From CAWKPF01 sp963851415 (GTDB taxonomy: Bacteria; Acidobacteriota; Thermoanaerobaculia; Multivoradales; Multivoraceae), in contig CAWKPF010000002.1 of the NCBI GenBank assembly GCA_963851415.1, positions 558,001 through 622,000 of the forward strand: DNA of 64,000 nucleotides. The letters are read 5' to 3'. This document shows positions 7,425-16,079 of this stretch, in pieces (positions within the stretch are counted from its first letter, which is position 1; each line of letters begins with the position of its first letter). Under the pieces are notes generated by a model. It did no database searches. It saw only the letters and a program-made list of their open reading frames with translations, and had not been told where the DNA came from. The translations under genes and the position numbers were made by a program.

Positions 7425-8005
7425 CGATACGGGTTCTTGGGCGAGCGGTCCTCGGACAGGGACGGCGTCGTCTCGCGCACGATCTTCTCCAGTGCGAGCG
7501 CCAGGTGCTCCTCGGCGATGTTGGGATCCCCGGCCGCCACCCGGATCTGGTGCGCCTCGTACATCAGGGTGCTCGGCAAGACCCCGGAAGGGAGCTCGAA
7601 CTTGTAGGAGGCGAGCTCGATTCGAAGACCGAGCGGATCCTTGAAGTAGCAGGACCACATGAAGCCGCGATCGACCCGGCCCGTGTGGGAAACCCCCCGA
7701 TCGTCCAGGTTCTTCATCGCCATCTCGAAGGTCGACTGCGAAACGTTGAAGGCGATGTGATGCACCGAGCCGATCGCTTCGGGTACCGCATTGGCATCCG
7801 GTTTTCGGTCTTCGCTGGTGAAGATCGTGATCAGCGTGCCGTCGCCAGGATCGAAGTAGAGGTGCCCTTCGGACGGGCTGTCGAGGTTGGGCTGCTCGAA
7901 GATGAAGGGCATGCCGAGAACGCCCTCCCAGAAATCGATGGAGGTCTGTCGATCGGCGCCGACGAGGGTGATGTGGTGAACACCTTGAGTCTGGATCTTG
8001 TGCAT
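7421..8005 (-). CDS. VOC-family extradiol-type dioxygenase or glyoxalase-like protein
   Basis: A 194-residue vicinal-oxygen-chelate protein starting at 8005, with AAGGAAG upstream. Two betaalpha-betabetabeta modules are present. Likely metal ligands are His in VHHITLVG, His in VHHIAFNV and Glu in LRIELASY, the 2-His-1-Glu set of ring-cleaving dioxygenases and glyoxalases. Its stop overlaps the start of maleylacetate reductase by four bases, so it may open a (hydroxy/chloro)hydroquinone-like ring to give maleylacetate. That substrate is inference from context; the sequence shows only the VOC fold and ligands. Confidence 0.82.
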   Translation of the reverse strand: MHKIQTQGVHHITLVGADRQTSIDFWEGVLGMPFIFEQPNLDSPSEGHLYFDPGDGTLITIFTSEDRKPDANAVPEAIGSVHHIAFNVSQSTFEMAMKNLDDRGVSHTGRVDRGFMWSCYFKDPLGLRIELASYKFELPSGVLPSTLMYEAHQIRVAAGDPNIAEEHLALALEKIVRETTPSLSEDRSPKNPYR

Positions 8006-8270
8006 GACTTTCTTCCTTGTGCTTCGCCAGGATGTGCTTTCGGCCAGGAACCAATATAGCGAAGCCGCGACGCGATCAGAGTGGGTCCCCCGGCTCGGCC
8101 GCGGAGAAGCATCCTGGCCTTCGATCATGAGGACCCCACCATGCCTGAGAGCGGCGTCGGTTCGCAACGTCGTCGCCGGCTGCGGTCGCGACCGGAATGC
8201 CGAGGATTCTGCCTTCCGGTACCCGCCCTGCTGATTCGAAGCTAGACTCACTGGACCAACCCTTCGCGAG

Positions 8271-8810
8271 GTGCCTACAGTGTCCGAATCCGTGAGCTCC
8301 GACGTCCTCTGTTCGATCCCACTCTTCGAGGGATTCTCCCAGCCCGCTCTGGACCTTCTCGCGGGTGCCACGGAGACGATCTCTTTCGTTCCCGGCAACG
8401 CGCTCTTGCGCGAGGGCGAGCCCAACGAGATGCTGTTCTACCTGCGCAGCGGCCGCCTCAAGGTGCGCCGCAGCGGAGACCCGAGCGAAGTGGTGATCAC
8501 CGAATGCGAGCCCGGATCGGTGTTCGGCGAGATGACGTTCCTGGAGCCCGGGAACGCCACCGCCACCGTGAGCGCCTTAAAGAGCGGCGATGCGATCGCG
8601 GTGCACGCATCGGTGCTGCCACTGCTCGAGCGGGAGACTCCAGCCGACGCTGCGATTCTCTACAAGCGTCTGGCTTTGGCACTGCGCCATCGGCTCGCCG
8701 AGACCACCACCCTGATCCTGGCCCACACCGGGATTCGCGAAGCCTTCGAGGGTGTCGAAGAACTGAAGGGCAGTCTCGGCCGCCTGCTCGGCCCCAGCGG
8801 AAGCTGGTAG
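8271..8810 (+). CDS. Cyclic-nucleotide-binding domain protein (Crp-like sensor without DNA-binding domain)
   Basis: About 176-179 residues. GTG at 8271 or GTG at 8280 could start it; GAGGTG upstream favours 8280. Residues 10-130 are a cNMP-binding fold: LFEGFSQPALDLLA, FVPGNALLREGEPNEMLFYL and the phosphate-binding segment GSVFGEMTFLEPGNATATV. A C-terminal helix (ILYKRLALALRHRLAET) follows, without the helix-turn-helix of true Crp/Fnr regulators, so it is probably a stand-alone sensor or adaptor. The next gene is a Ser/Thr kinase about 45 bases downstream on the same strand, so the pair may form one signalling unit. Ligand (cAMP or cGMP) cannot be told from sequence. Confidence 0.85.
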   Translation: MPTVSESVSSDVLCSIPLFEGFSQPALDLLAGATETISFVPGNALLREGEPNEMLFYLRSGRLKVRRSGDPSEVVITECEPGSVFGEMTFLEPGNATATVSALKSGDAIAVHASVLPLLERETPADAAILYKRLALALRHRLAETTTLILAHTGIREAFEGVEELKGSLGRLLGPSGSW

Positions 8811-8854
8811 AGAGGCCATCGGGGCACGTGGCCTACCCCTGGGACGGAGACCCG

Positions 8855-10276
8855 ATGTTGGGCTACTGCGAGGGATGCAACGAGCGGTTCCCCGTCGATC
8901 AGGCCAGCCAACGATGCCCGGTCTGTAGCGCCCCGCTCAAGGAGGCGCCGTCGGATCCAATCACGGCCTCCACCGCCGAGCTCGAGCGCGACCGGAATCG
9001 CGACCAGCGGCGAGGGGTCACCGCCGAGCAGCTGCTGTGGGGGGAGAGACCGGACCTCTCCGGCAGGGTCGTCGGCAAGTACGAGATCGAAGCCCTGGTC
9101 GGCCGCGGCGGAATGTCACAGGTGTACCGAGCCCGCCACCTCACTCTCGAGCGCACCTGCGCTCTCAAGGTACTCGCCGCTCGAACCCCCGAGGAAGAGG
9201 TCGACTGGACACGGAGGTTCCTGCGCGAGGCGCGCAGCGCGGCGGGCCTGGTACATCCGAACATCGTCACGGTGCACGACATCGACCATCTCGACGACCT
9301 CCACTTCATCGAGATGGAGTATGTCGAGGGCCCGACCCTGAGCGACTTCGTTCGACAGAAGGGTCAGCTGGATCCGCTGCACGCGGGCCGCTGCCTGCGA
9401 GAGATCGCAGGAGCCCTCGCGCACGCCCATGGCCGGGGACTGGTCCACCGAGACGTCAAGCCTTCGAACGTGCTGATGCTCGACGGTCTCGCCAAGCTGA
9501 CCGATTTCGGCCTGGCACGTCCGCTGGTGACCACGAAGGACACTCCCGGTCATGCCATCGCGGGCACCCCCTATTTCATGGCTCCCGAGCTCTTCGACGG
9601 CGCGCCACCGACTCCGCGCAGCGACGTCTACGCAGCCGGGGTCACCCTCTACTTCCTTCTCACCGGCCGTCTGCCCTTCCAGGCCGAGTCCCTTCAGGAT
9701 CTCATCTCTCAACATCATCAGCTCAGCCCTCCAGACCCGCGTCGACTCCGCGAGGACATCCCCCAGCCGATGGTCGAGCTCATGGAACGCTGCCTGGCCA
9801 AGGTTCCCGAGAGTCGTTTTGCCGACGCGCGGGAGCTGCACGACGCCCTGCAGGTGCTGCTGGGACGACTACGCAGTCTGGAGGAGCTGGTCGACGCGGC
9901 GCTCGAGGGAGAGGCGCTGCACTGGGCTGTCTCGGCGACCGGCATCGAGGTGTCGGTGCCTCTGCCCGAAGGACGGGGCCAGCGGGTCCTGATAGAGGAG
10001 CTGGTCAGCGATCTCGATGGCGAAGAGCTCGTGCGAATCTCGAGTCCCTGTGCACCGCTCAGCGCGGAGTACTGCCAGCGGGCCCTCGAGCTCAACGCCG
10101 AGTCCCATCATGGCGCGATCGCGATCCACGAGGTCGGTGGAGCTCTTCACTTCGTGGCGCGCAGCTCCTATCCCCGAGCGACCTGCGATCCCGAAGAGGT
10201 GCGCCGCAGCGTCTACTCGATCGCACACCTCGCCGATCGCATCGAGCACACGCTCACCGGAGAAGACCGACACTAG
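8855..10276 (+). CDS. Ser/Thr protein kinase with N-terminal zinc ribbon and YbjN-like tail
   Basis: 473 residues from the ATG at 8855, with GGAGA seven bases upstream; the frame is open further upstream inside the previous gene, but that part is a shadow. The N-terminus is a zinc ribbon (CEGC, twelve residues, CPVC). The kinase domain spans about 70-345: GRGGMSQVYRA, ALKVLAA, HRDVKPSNVL, TDFGLARP, GTPYFMAPE. The last 120 residues (WAVSATGIEVSVPL to RRSVYSIAHLADRIE) look like a YbjN/secretion-chaperone-type fold. No membrane helix is seen, so the kinase is probably cytoplasmic. It follows a cyclic-nucleotide-binding gene and converges, with a 2-base gap, on a CBS-domain gene. Confidence 0.88.
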   Translation: MLGYCEGCNERFPVDQASQRCPVCSAPLKEAPSDPITASTAELERDRNRDQRRGVTAEQLLWGERPDLSGRVVGKYEIEALVGRGGMSQVYRARHLTLERTCALKVLAARTPEEEVDWTRRFLREARSAAGLVHPNIVTVHDIDHLDDLHFIEMEYVEGPTLSDFVRQKGQLDPLHAGRCLREIAGALAHAHGRGLVHRDVKPSNVLMLDGLAKLTDFGLARPLVTTKDTPGHAIAGTPYFMAPELFDGAPPTPRSDVYAAGVTLYFLLTGRLPFQAESLQDLISQHHQLSPPDPRRLREDIPQPMVELMERCLAKVPESRFADARELHDALQVLLGRLRSLEELVDAALEGEALHWAVSATGIEVSVPLPEGRGQRVLIEELVSDLDGEELVRISSPCAPLSAEYCQRALELNAESHHGAIAIHEVGGALHFVARSSYPRATCDPEEVRRSVYSIAHLADRIEHTLTGEDRH

Positions 10277-10278
10277 GC

Positions 10279-11193
10279 CTACTCGATCGGAGGCACCTCT
10301 GAGCGCCCTCGTACCGCGCTCAAATAGAGCATCGAGCGTTCGTGAGTCGGCGGAATCTGGAGAAGCGCATCGGCGGCGGCCAGCAGATCGCGACGGCTCA
10401 CCTGACCGACCAGGCGCCCCTCCCGCAGCACCGGCAGGCGCCGGTAGTTCGTATTCAGGAAGATCTGTGCCATCCCCAGTAGATCGAGGCCTTCGCCCAC
10501 CGTGCTGGCGGTCCGGTCCATGTAGGTCGCCACGTCGGTACGCGACAGACGGGAGTCGTGGGCGGACCTGGGAAGGACCTTCTCGGCGGCCTGCAGCACA
10601 TCGCGCCGTGCGATCAGGCCGATGACCCGGTTGGCGTGATCTTCGACGCACAGGCGCCGATAGTAGCGATCGAGAAAGATGCGTGCCACGGTCAGAAGAT
10701 CCGTGTCTTCGAGAATCAGTCGCCCCATGTCCGTGTTCATGTAGTTCGAGACCGCCACGGACGGCACTCCGTCGATCGCGGACTGCAGCACCAGACTCAT
10801 GCTGTAGCGCTCCGAGAACACGCCGAGGAGACGGCCCTGGTCGCCGAGCACCGGTGCACCGGAGATCCGCTCGGCGAGCAGCTTTTCTACCGCCTCCAGC
10901 GCATCCGTGTCGGGTCCGAAGGTCACCATGCGACTCTTCATGAAATGCCGAGCCTCGATTCCCTTTCCCAGGGTCGCTCCGACCTCATTGGCCCGCTTGG
11001 CCTCGTCGAGAAGAGCCCTCATGCAGCCCTTCTCGGAGAGAACTCCGCGATAGTTGCCCTGTTGGTCGACCACGGGGGCACCACTGATGCCTCGGCGCAG
11101 CAACAGACGCATCGCCTCGAAGACCATCGTGTCCGCCTTTACGGTAGCGGGGTCCTTGACCATGATGTCCCGAGCGGTTCGCGATGCTTCCAT
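10279..11193 (-). CDS. Four-CBS-domain protein
   Basis: The 304-residue protein starts at 11193; the upstream AGGAGGTCAG ribosome site decides this start over 11241. It is essentially two CBS pairs: residues about 8-70 (IMVKDPATVKADTMVFEAM, then GISGAPVVDQQGNYRGVL), about 83-140 (FMKSRMVTFGPDTDALEAV, then ISGAPVLGDQGRLLGVF), then MNTDMGRLILEDTDL and YMDRTASTVGEGLDLL with YRRLPVLREGRLVGQVSRRD. CBS domains bind adenine nucleotides and report energy state. No enzymatic or channel domain is attached, so it is likely a free regulatory module. It is divergent from the peptidase gene at 11271. Confidence 0.9.
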   Translation of the reverse strand: MEASRTARDIMVKDPATVKADTMVFEAMRLLLRRGISGAPVVDQQGNYRGVLSEKGCMRALLDEAKRANEVGATLGKGIEARHFMKSRMVTFGPDTDALEAVEKLLAERISGAPVLGDQGRLLGVFSERYSMSLVLQSAIDGVPSVAVSNYMNTDMGRLILEDTDLLTVARIFLDRYYRRLCVEDHANRVIGLIARRDVLQAAEKVLPRSAHDSRLSRTDVATYMDRTASTVGEGLDLLGMAQIFLNTNYRRLPVLREGRLVGQVSRRDLLAAADALLQIPPTHERSMLYLSAVRGRSEVPPIE

Positions 11194-11270
11194 GGTCTGA
11201 CCTCCTGAGCTGTGATGGCGGCCACGGGCGCTTCGAGGCATGCGGTAGCGTGGCCTCGAAGGCTCTGTCT

Positions 11271-12323
11271 ATGAATACCTCCACGATACTATCGCGCACC
11301 CTCTGGATCCCACTACTGGCCGGGGCCGCGATTCTGCTCGCACCCCGGGCCGGGGCCCAGGAGCCCCTGCTGCGCAGGTCGGTCGGTCAGATCACCTTGA
11401 TCGCTCCCCGCGGCCTCGAGAGCCAACTCGAAGCCACCCGGGCGACGACCGAGGCACTTCTCCCCGAGCTCGAGAAGGACCTCGGATCGCGCCTGGCCGG
11501 GCCCTTTCATCTCTACCTGCTGCCTCCCCGCCCGAGCGCCGACGAGCGCTTCGCTCGCCTCGACCAGGCTGCGCCGGAGTGGGCCGCGGCCTTCGTCGAC
11601 ACGCGGGCCAGAGTCGGCGCCCTGCGGGTGGGCGCGATCCCGACCTACCCCCACGACGACCTCGCGATGGTCCTGGTCCACGAGATCGCGCACGTGCTGA
11701 TCCACGATGCGATCGCTCCGGGCGACTCGCCCGGGCGCGAACGGATTCCAAGGTGGCTCGACGAGGGGTTGGCCACCTGGCTCGGGCGGCGCTGGGGAAT
11801 GCGCGACTTCGTGATCCAGAGCTCTGCGGTGCTGGCGGGCCGGTTGCCTGCCCTGGCAGAGATCGATCAGGAGTTCGCTACCGATTCCTCGCTGCGCGCT
11901 CGGCGCGCCTATGCCGCGTCCTTCGCCTTCGTCAGATGGAGCGTCGATCGCTACGGGGACGAGTTTCCCGCTCGTCTGGTCGAGCGTCTGGGTGAGCAAC
12001 CACTCGAGGAAGCCTGGCCCGCCGCCGGCAACGGCGAATCGCTCGCCCAGGCCGAGCAGCGGTGGCGCCGGGGAACACTCTTTCTCCATCGCTGGCTACC
12101 GGTGCTCACGGCCTCGAGTACCCTCTGGCTCGGGGTCACCGGTCTCTTCCTTCTCGCGGGAGTGATGCGCCGGCGCCGCACCAAGGCGATCCACCGCCGC
12201 TGGGACCAGGAGGAGGCGGAGATGGAAGCGCGGACGCTGACCGAAACGAGCCCGATTCTGGTTTCCGACGCCGACGATGCTGAGGACCCCGCCGACGATC
12301 CGCCCGATCTGTCGGTGAACTGA
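11271..12323 (+). CDS. Membrane-anchored HExxH metallopeptidase (peptidase MA-like)
   Basis: 350 residues from the ATG at 11271. An N-terminal signal (WIPLLAGAAILLAPRAGA) precedes a periplasmic gluzincin-type domain: HEIAHVLIH supplies HExxH, and WLDEGLATWLG about 26 residues later supplies the third ligand Glu. A helix near residues 280-305 (LWLGVTGLFLLAGVM) anchors the C-terminus, followed by a short acidic cytoplasmic tail. This is the layout of 'peptidase MA'-like membrane proteins, with substrate unknown. The stop codon lies in a threefold 13-14 bp tandem repeat. Confidence 0.82.
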   Translation: MNTSTILSRTLWIPLLAGAAILLAPRAGAQEPLLRRSVGQITLIAPRGLESQLEATRATTEALLPELEKDLGSRLAGPFHLYLLPPRPSADERFARLDQAAPEWAAAFVDTRARVGALRVGAIPTYPHDDLAMVLVHEIAHVLIHDAIAPGDSPGRERIPRWLDEGLATWLGRRWGMRDFVIQSSAVLAGRLPALAEIDQEFATDSSLRARRAYAASFAFVRWSVDRYGDEFPARLVERLGEQPLEEAWPAAGNGESLAQAEQRWRRGTLFLHRWLPVLTASSTLWLGVTGLFLLAGVMRRRRTKAIHRRWDQEEAEMEARTLTETSPILVSDADDAEDPADDPPDLSVN

Positions 12324-12360
12324 CCCGGACCCCTGACACGGGATCCCTGACCCGGAACCC
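12320..12360. repeat. Three tandem 13-14 bp repeats across a stop codon
   Basis: Units CTGACCCGGACCC, CTGACACGGGATCC and CTGACCCGGAACCC follow each other directly. The TGA of the first unit is the stop codon of the peptidase gene. It looks like slippage duplication at a gene end. Confidence 0.8.
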
Positions 12361-12406
12361 CCGCCGAGTGCGGCTCCGAGTCGAGCTCGCGTGAAGCCCG
12401 TGGCCG

Positions 12407-12688
12407 TCAGTCGAACTCGCTACGGGTCGAGCGCTTGGCTCCACCGAGCAGGCCGAGGTCGCCGAGCACCGCGACCACCATGAGGACGAGGTAGATCCCG
12501 TGGACTCCCCCGCCTGCGTTCATCGCGAAGGCATACGACAACGTGGTCAGCGGCAGGAAGAGGAAGCCCAGGAACGGCCAGAAGTTGGTCTCGTAGGCCC
12601 GTCCCAGGTAGTCCGAGAACAGGAAGACCAGGAAGATGGCAAAGCGAGGCGTCGCCAGTGCCAGGCAACCAATGAAGCAACCCATCAT
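12407..12688 (-). CDS. Small membrane protein of unknown function
   Basis: 93 residues from the ATG at 12688 (an alternative ATG follows immediately). Three hydrophobic segments are visible: residues about 3-25 (GCLALATPRFAIFLVFLF), 35-55 (FWPFLGFLFLPLTTLSYAF) and 62-82 (GIYLVLMVVAVLGDLGLL). The tail is charged. I recognise no named family, though small helical proteins of this shape are common. It lies 62 bases downstream of the ABC permease gene on the same strand and could be the last gene of that operon. Confidence 0.7.
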   Translation of the reverse strand: MMGCFIGCLALATPRFAIFLVFLFSDYLGRAYETNFWPFLGFLFLPLTTLSYAFAMNAGGGVHGIYLVLMVVAVLGDLGLLGGAKRSTRSEFD

Positions 12689-12750
12689 GATGGAGACATC
12701 GTATCGCGCTTCCGAACGAACCCGGCAAAGGGGGAGCAGGAGACCGCTCG

Positions 12751-15315
12751 TCACTCTTCGCGCAGAGCCTCGACGGGCCGCTTGCGCAGGGCCCCTCCAC
12801 TGGCGGAGACCCCTGCCGCCACCGCCAGCAGGATCCCCGAGGCGACGGTGGCCACCATCGACAGGGGCCGCAGGCTCCATTCGATCTGCATCCCTCGGGT
12901 CACCACCAGCCAGGCGAGCAGCGTCGCCCCGAGCGCCGAGATCACTCCCGCCACCAGTCCCAGAAGGCCGTACTCGGTCGAGAGCACGGCAAGCACGTCG
13001 CGCCGGGTCATTCCCAGTGCCTTGAGCAATGCGACCTCTCGACCGCGCTGCACGGAGCCCGCCGCGACCGCCCCCGCGAGGATCACCAACCCTGCGACGA
13101 CAGTGAAGCCTCCGAGAAACCGCACCGCCCAGCCGAGGCGCTCGAGCAGACCGACCACGCGATCGATCAGCGGGCGCATCTGGATCATGCTGACATTGGG
13201 GAACCGTTGCGCCAGCCGATCCTGCACGCCCTGCTCACTCCCCGCAGGCAGGCGCACCGCACCGAGCCGGAGCTGGGGAACCTCGTCGAGGACCCCCGGC
13301 TCGGCGATGAGATAGAAGTTGATCGACATCCCCTCCCAGTCGACCTGACGGATGCTGCTCACCACGAAGTCGAAGCTCTGGCCTTCCACGTCGAAGACCA
13401 GCCTCGAGCCGACTCCCACGCCCAGCTCTTCGGCGAACTCCCGCTCGAGGCTGATCTCGGCCCGTTCCGGGTCACCCCAGAGGGAGCCGTCCTTCGGGCC
13501 TTCGAGGAGGACGTTGTCGGTGGGCAGATTCTCTACGCTGGTGAGCCGCTGTTGACGGCTCATCGCCCACCGACGTCCGCCGTCTTCGGTCCTTTCCACC
13601 AGGTCGGCTACGGCCTGGCCTTCGATCTCCGTGAGCCGCGCCGTGATCACCGGCACTACCTGGGAGGAGACGGCGCCGGCCTCGTCGAGAATGCGCTCGA
13701 TCTGCGGCCACTGGTCCTTCTGGATATCGGTCAAGAAGGCCGACGGTGCGTTCTCGGGAAGCTCGGCTCGAAGCTGGTCGGTGAGCTGCCCCTCGACCAG
13801 CGTCATGGTCGCCACCACCAGGAGCCCCAGCCCCAGTGCCACGATGGCCGACAGCGTGGTCGCCCCGGGGCGGGCCAGGGCAGCAATCCCGTAGCGCAAG
13901 GCCACTCGTCCCCGCACGAGTGCATGGTCGCGCGGTAGGCGTGCCGCCAACCGAGTCACGCCGGCAGCGGCCGCCATCAATCCCAGGGACGTCGCCAACA
14001 CCACGCCGGTGAAGCGCCAGGCCAGCGCCAGCGAGCGGGACTCCACCAATGCCAGGGTCGCCACACCGAAGACGATCAACAGTCCCGTCACGATCGCCGT
14101 CACCCGCCGCGCGGGTAGCGCTTCGGCGTCACGGCGCAGCACCCGCGCTGCGGGCACCCGCAGAATCGCTCCCAGGGGGGGCAGGCTGAAGAGCGCAGCC
14201 ACTCCGACGCCCAGCACCACACCCTCGAGCATCGCCATCGGCTGCCAGGGACGCAGCAACCCCTGCGGCACCAGATCGCTCCAGAAGCGTGGCAGGTACC
14301 ACTGCAGGGCCATGCCCAGCACCGCTCCGGCCAGCGACCCGATCACTGCGAGCAGCATCACCTGACCGAAGTAGAGCGCCAGGATCTCGCGCGGGCGCAT
14401 GCCCAGTACCTTGAGCACGGCCAGCGAGTCGATCCGGGTCGCGATCCAGGCGCGAACGGTCTGGGCCACACCGACTCCCCCGATCAGCAGGGAGAGCAGC
14501 GCCACCAGGGAGAGGAATCTCTCCAGCCGGTCGATGCTGCGTCGAAGCCACGGCTGGGCATCGCGATAGGTCTCGACTCGGAAGAGCTCCCGCGGCAGCA
14601 TCTCTCTCAACTCCCTGGCCAGCCGGGTGACCTCACTCGGGTCAGAGCCCTCGGGCAACGCGAGCAGGGTCCGCCGCTGCACCTGACCGACCTCGGTGAG
14701 TCCGGTCCGTGAGAAGCCCTCGGCATCGAGCATGACCCGGGGAGCGAAAGTGAAGGCTTGAAGAGATCGTTCCGGCTCGCCGTCTACCGTTCCCGACACG
14801 GTGAAGGTCCCCGATCCGACCCGCAACGAGTCCCCCACCTGGAGCTCGAGGCGGGCCATCAGGTCGGGCCCCACGAGAGCCTGATCTGCACCGAGACGCT
14901 CAGCCAGTCGGCCCGGCGGCGAAAGCTCGAGCGAGCCATAGAACGGGTAGCGACCGTCGACCACCTTCAGCTCGATCAGCTGACTGGCTCCGGGGCGCTC
15001 GCCTCGCGGCGGCACCGCCGCCACTGCGATCTGCTCACGAAGGTCTGCCCGCTCGATGGGGCCGAGTCGCTGCCCGCTCTCGCGGAGCTTTTCCGCGAAC
15101 TCTTCGGGAAGCTCGCCACGTCCGCGGACCACCAGATCACCGGCGAGCAGGGTCTTCGCCTCGCTGCGTATCCCGCGGTCCACGCTGCTCGCCAGCGCCG
15201 AGACCGCCACCACGGCCGCGACACCGACGGCCAGGCAAAGCACGAAGTAGGCCAAACGCCCGAGGGAGCCACGGGACTCCCGCAGGAACATCGCCGGGTA
15301 GTAGCGGGCCTTCAC
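12751..15315 (-). CDS. ABC transporter permease, YbbP/FtsX-like (MacB/LolCE superfamily)
   Basis: An 854-residue protein with two FtsX-type halves: an N-terminal helix (YFVLCLAVGVAAVVAVSALA), a large periplasmic domain to about residue 255, three helices (LSLVALLSLLIGGVGVAQTV onward), a further central helix cluster, a second periplasmic domain and three C-terminal helices. The two-half layout and length match YbbP, the partner of YbbA. It overlaps the ATPase gene by four bases (ATGA) and surely works with it. Such pairs move lipids or lipoprotein-type substrates or act as mechanotransmitters; the substrate is unknown. It is third in a run that begins with glutamate dehydrogenase. Confidence 0.88.
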   Translation of the reverse strand: MKARYYPAMFLRESRGSLGRLAYFVLCLAVGVAAVVAVSALASSVDRGIRSEAKTLLAGDLVVRGRGELPEEFAEKLRESGQRLGPIERADLREQIAVAAVPPRGERPGASQLIELKVVDGRYPFYGSLELSPPGRLAERLGADQALVGPDLMARLELQVGDSLRVGSGTFTVSGTVDGEPERSLQAFTFAPRVMLDAEGFSRTGLTEVGQVQRRTLLALPEGSDPSEVTRLARELREMLPRELFRVETYRDAQPWLRRSIDRLERFLSLVALLSLLIGGVGVAQTVRAWIATRIDSLAVLKVLGMRPREILALYFGQVMLLAVIGSLAGAVLGMALQWYLPRFWSDLVPQGLLRPWQPMAMLEGVVLGVGVAALFSLPPLGAILRVPAARVLRRDAEALPARRVTAIVTGLLIVFGVATLALVESRSLALAWRFTGVVLATSLGLMAAAAGVTRLAARLPRDHALVRGRVALRYGIAALARPGATTLSAIVALGLGLLVVATMTLVEGQLTDQLRAELPENAPSAFLTDIQKDQWPQIERILDEAGAVSSQVVPVITARLTEIEGQAVADLVERTEDGGRRWAMSRQQRLTSVENLPTDNVLLEGPKDGSLWGDPERAEISLEREFAEELGVGVGSRLVFDVEGQSFDFVVSSIRQVDWEGMSINFYLIAEPGVLDEVPQLRLGAVRLPAGSEQGVQDRLAQRFPNVSMIQMRPLIDRVVGLLERLGWAVRFLGGFTVVAGLVILAGAVAAGSVQRGREVALLKALGMTRRDVLAVLSTEYGLLGLVAGVISALGATLLAWLVVTRGMQIEWSLRPLSMVATVASGILLAVAAGVSASGGALRKRPVEALREE

Positions 15316-16079
15316 GACTCTTCGCGCTCGATTCGGCCGTCGCGCAGGTAGATCCTGCGCTGCGCCAGATCCGCGACCGCCCGGTCGTGAGTGACCAGGA
15401 CCAGAGTGGTGCCGTCGACGCGCTGAAGATCGGCCAGGATCTGCAGTACGGTCTCACCGGTCGCGCTGTCGAGGTTGCCGGTCGGCTCGTCGGCGAACAG
15501 CACCCGCGGACCGATGGCGAAAGCCCGTGCCAGAGCGACTCGCTGCTGCTCACCGCCGGAGAGTTGAACTGGATAGTGGTGGCCACGCTCGGCCAGGCCG
15601 ACTCGAACCAGCAGATCGTTCGCCCTCGTATCGATCCCCCTACCGTCCAGGGAGGACTCTCCCTGCAGCTCGAGCGGGAGCATGACGTTCTCGCGCGCAG
15701 TCAGATTGGGCAGCAGCTGAAACGACTGGAATACGAAGCCCACCTTTCGACGGCGCATCAGAGCGAGCTCGTCCTCGGAGAGGTCCTGGATCGGCTCCCC
15801 GTCGAGCAGCACCGCCCCCTGGGTCGGCCGATCGAGACCGGCCAGCAGGCCCAGCAAGGTCGACTTCCCGCTCCCCGAGGGCCCCAGGATGGCGACGAAA
15901 CTACCCGCTTCGATCGAGAGGTCGATCGAGTCGAGTATGGTCAGGAGACGGCTTCCGGAGGCGAGGACCTTGGTCAGTTCTCGAGCCTCGATGCTGCATC
16001 CTGAAGAGGCCGGCAGCGCGCTTCCTGGAATCGGAGGCCCGGGCTTCGAAGTTGCTGGCGTCCTCGGCTCGTCAGCCAT
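15312..16079 (-). CDS. ABC transporter ATP-binding protein, YbbA/LolD-like
   Basis: A 255-residue ATPase: Walker A GPSGSGKST, Q-loop FVFQSFQLLPNLTA, signature LSGGEQQRVALARA, Walker B VLFADEPTGNLD, and the H-loop in LVTHDRA. It belongs to the LolD/MacB/FtsE-type group that pairs with FtsX-like permeases. The first 25 residues (proline-rich) precede the usual start and may be extra or cleaved. The start shares one base with the stop of glutamate dehydrogenase (TGATG), and the gene overlaps its permease by four bases, so all three are translationally linked. Confidence 0.93.
   Translation of the reverse strand: MADEPRTPATSKPGPPIPGSALPASSGCSIEARELTKVLASGSRLLTILDSIDLSIEAGSFVAILGPSGSGKSTLLGLLAGLDRPTQGAVLLDGEPIQDLSEDELALMRRRKVGFVFQSFQLLPNLTARENVMLPLELQGESSLDGRGIDTRANDLLVRVGLAERGHHYPVQLSGGEQQRVALARAFAIGPRVLFADEPTGNLDSATGETVLQILADLQRVDGTTLVLVTHDRAVADLAQRRIYLRDGRIEREES

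Noticed and set aside
8504..8854. N-terminal extension of the zinc-ribbon kinase ORF
   Set aside because: Lies over the cyclic-nucleotide-binding gene in another frame and is Arg-rich; the ATG at 8855 has a ribosome site and is followed by the zinc ribbon.
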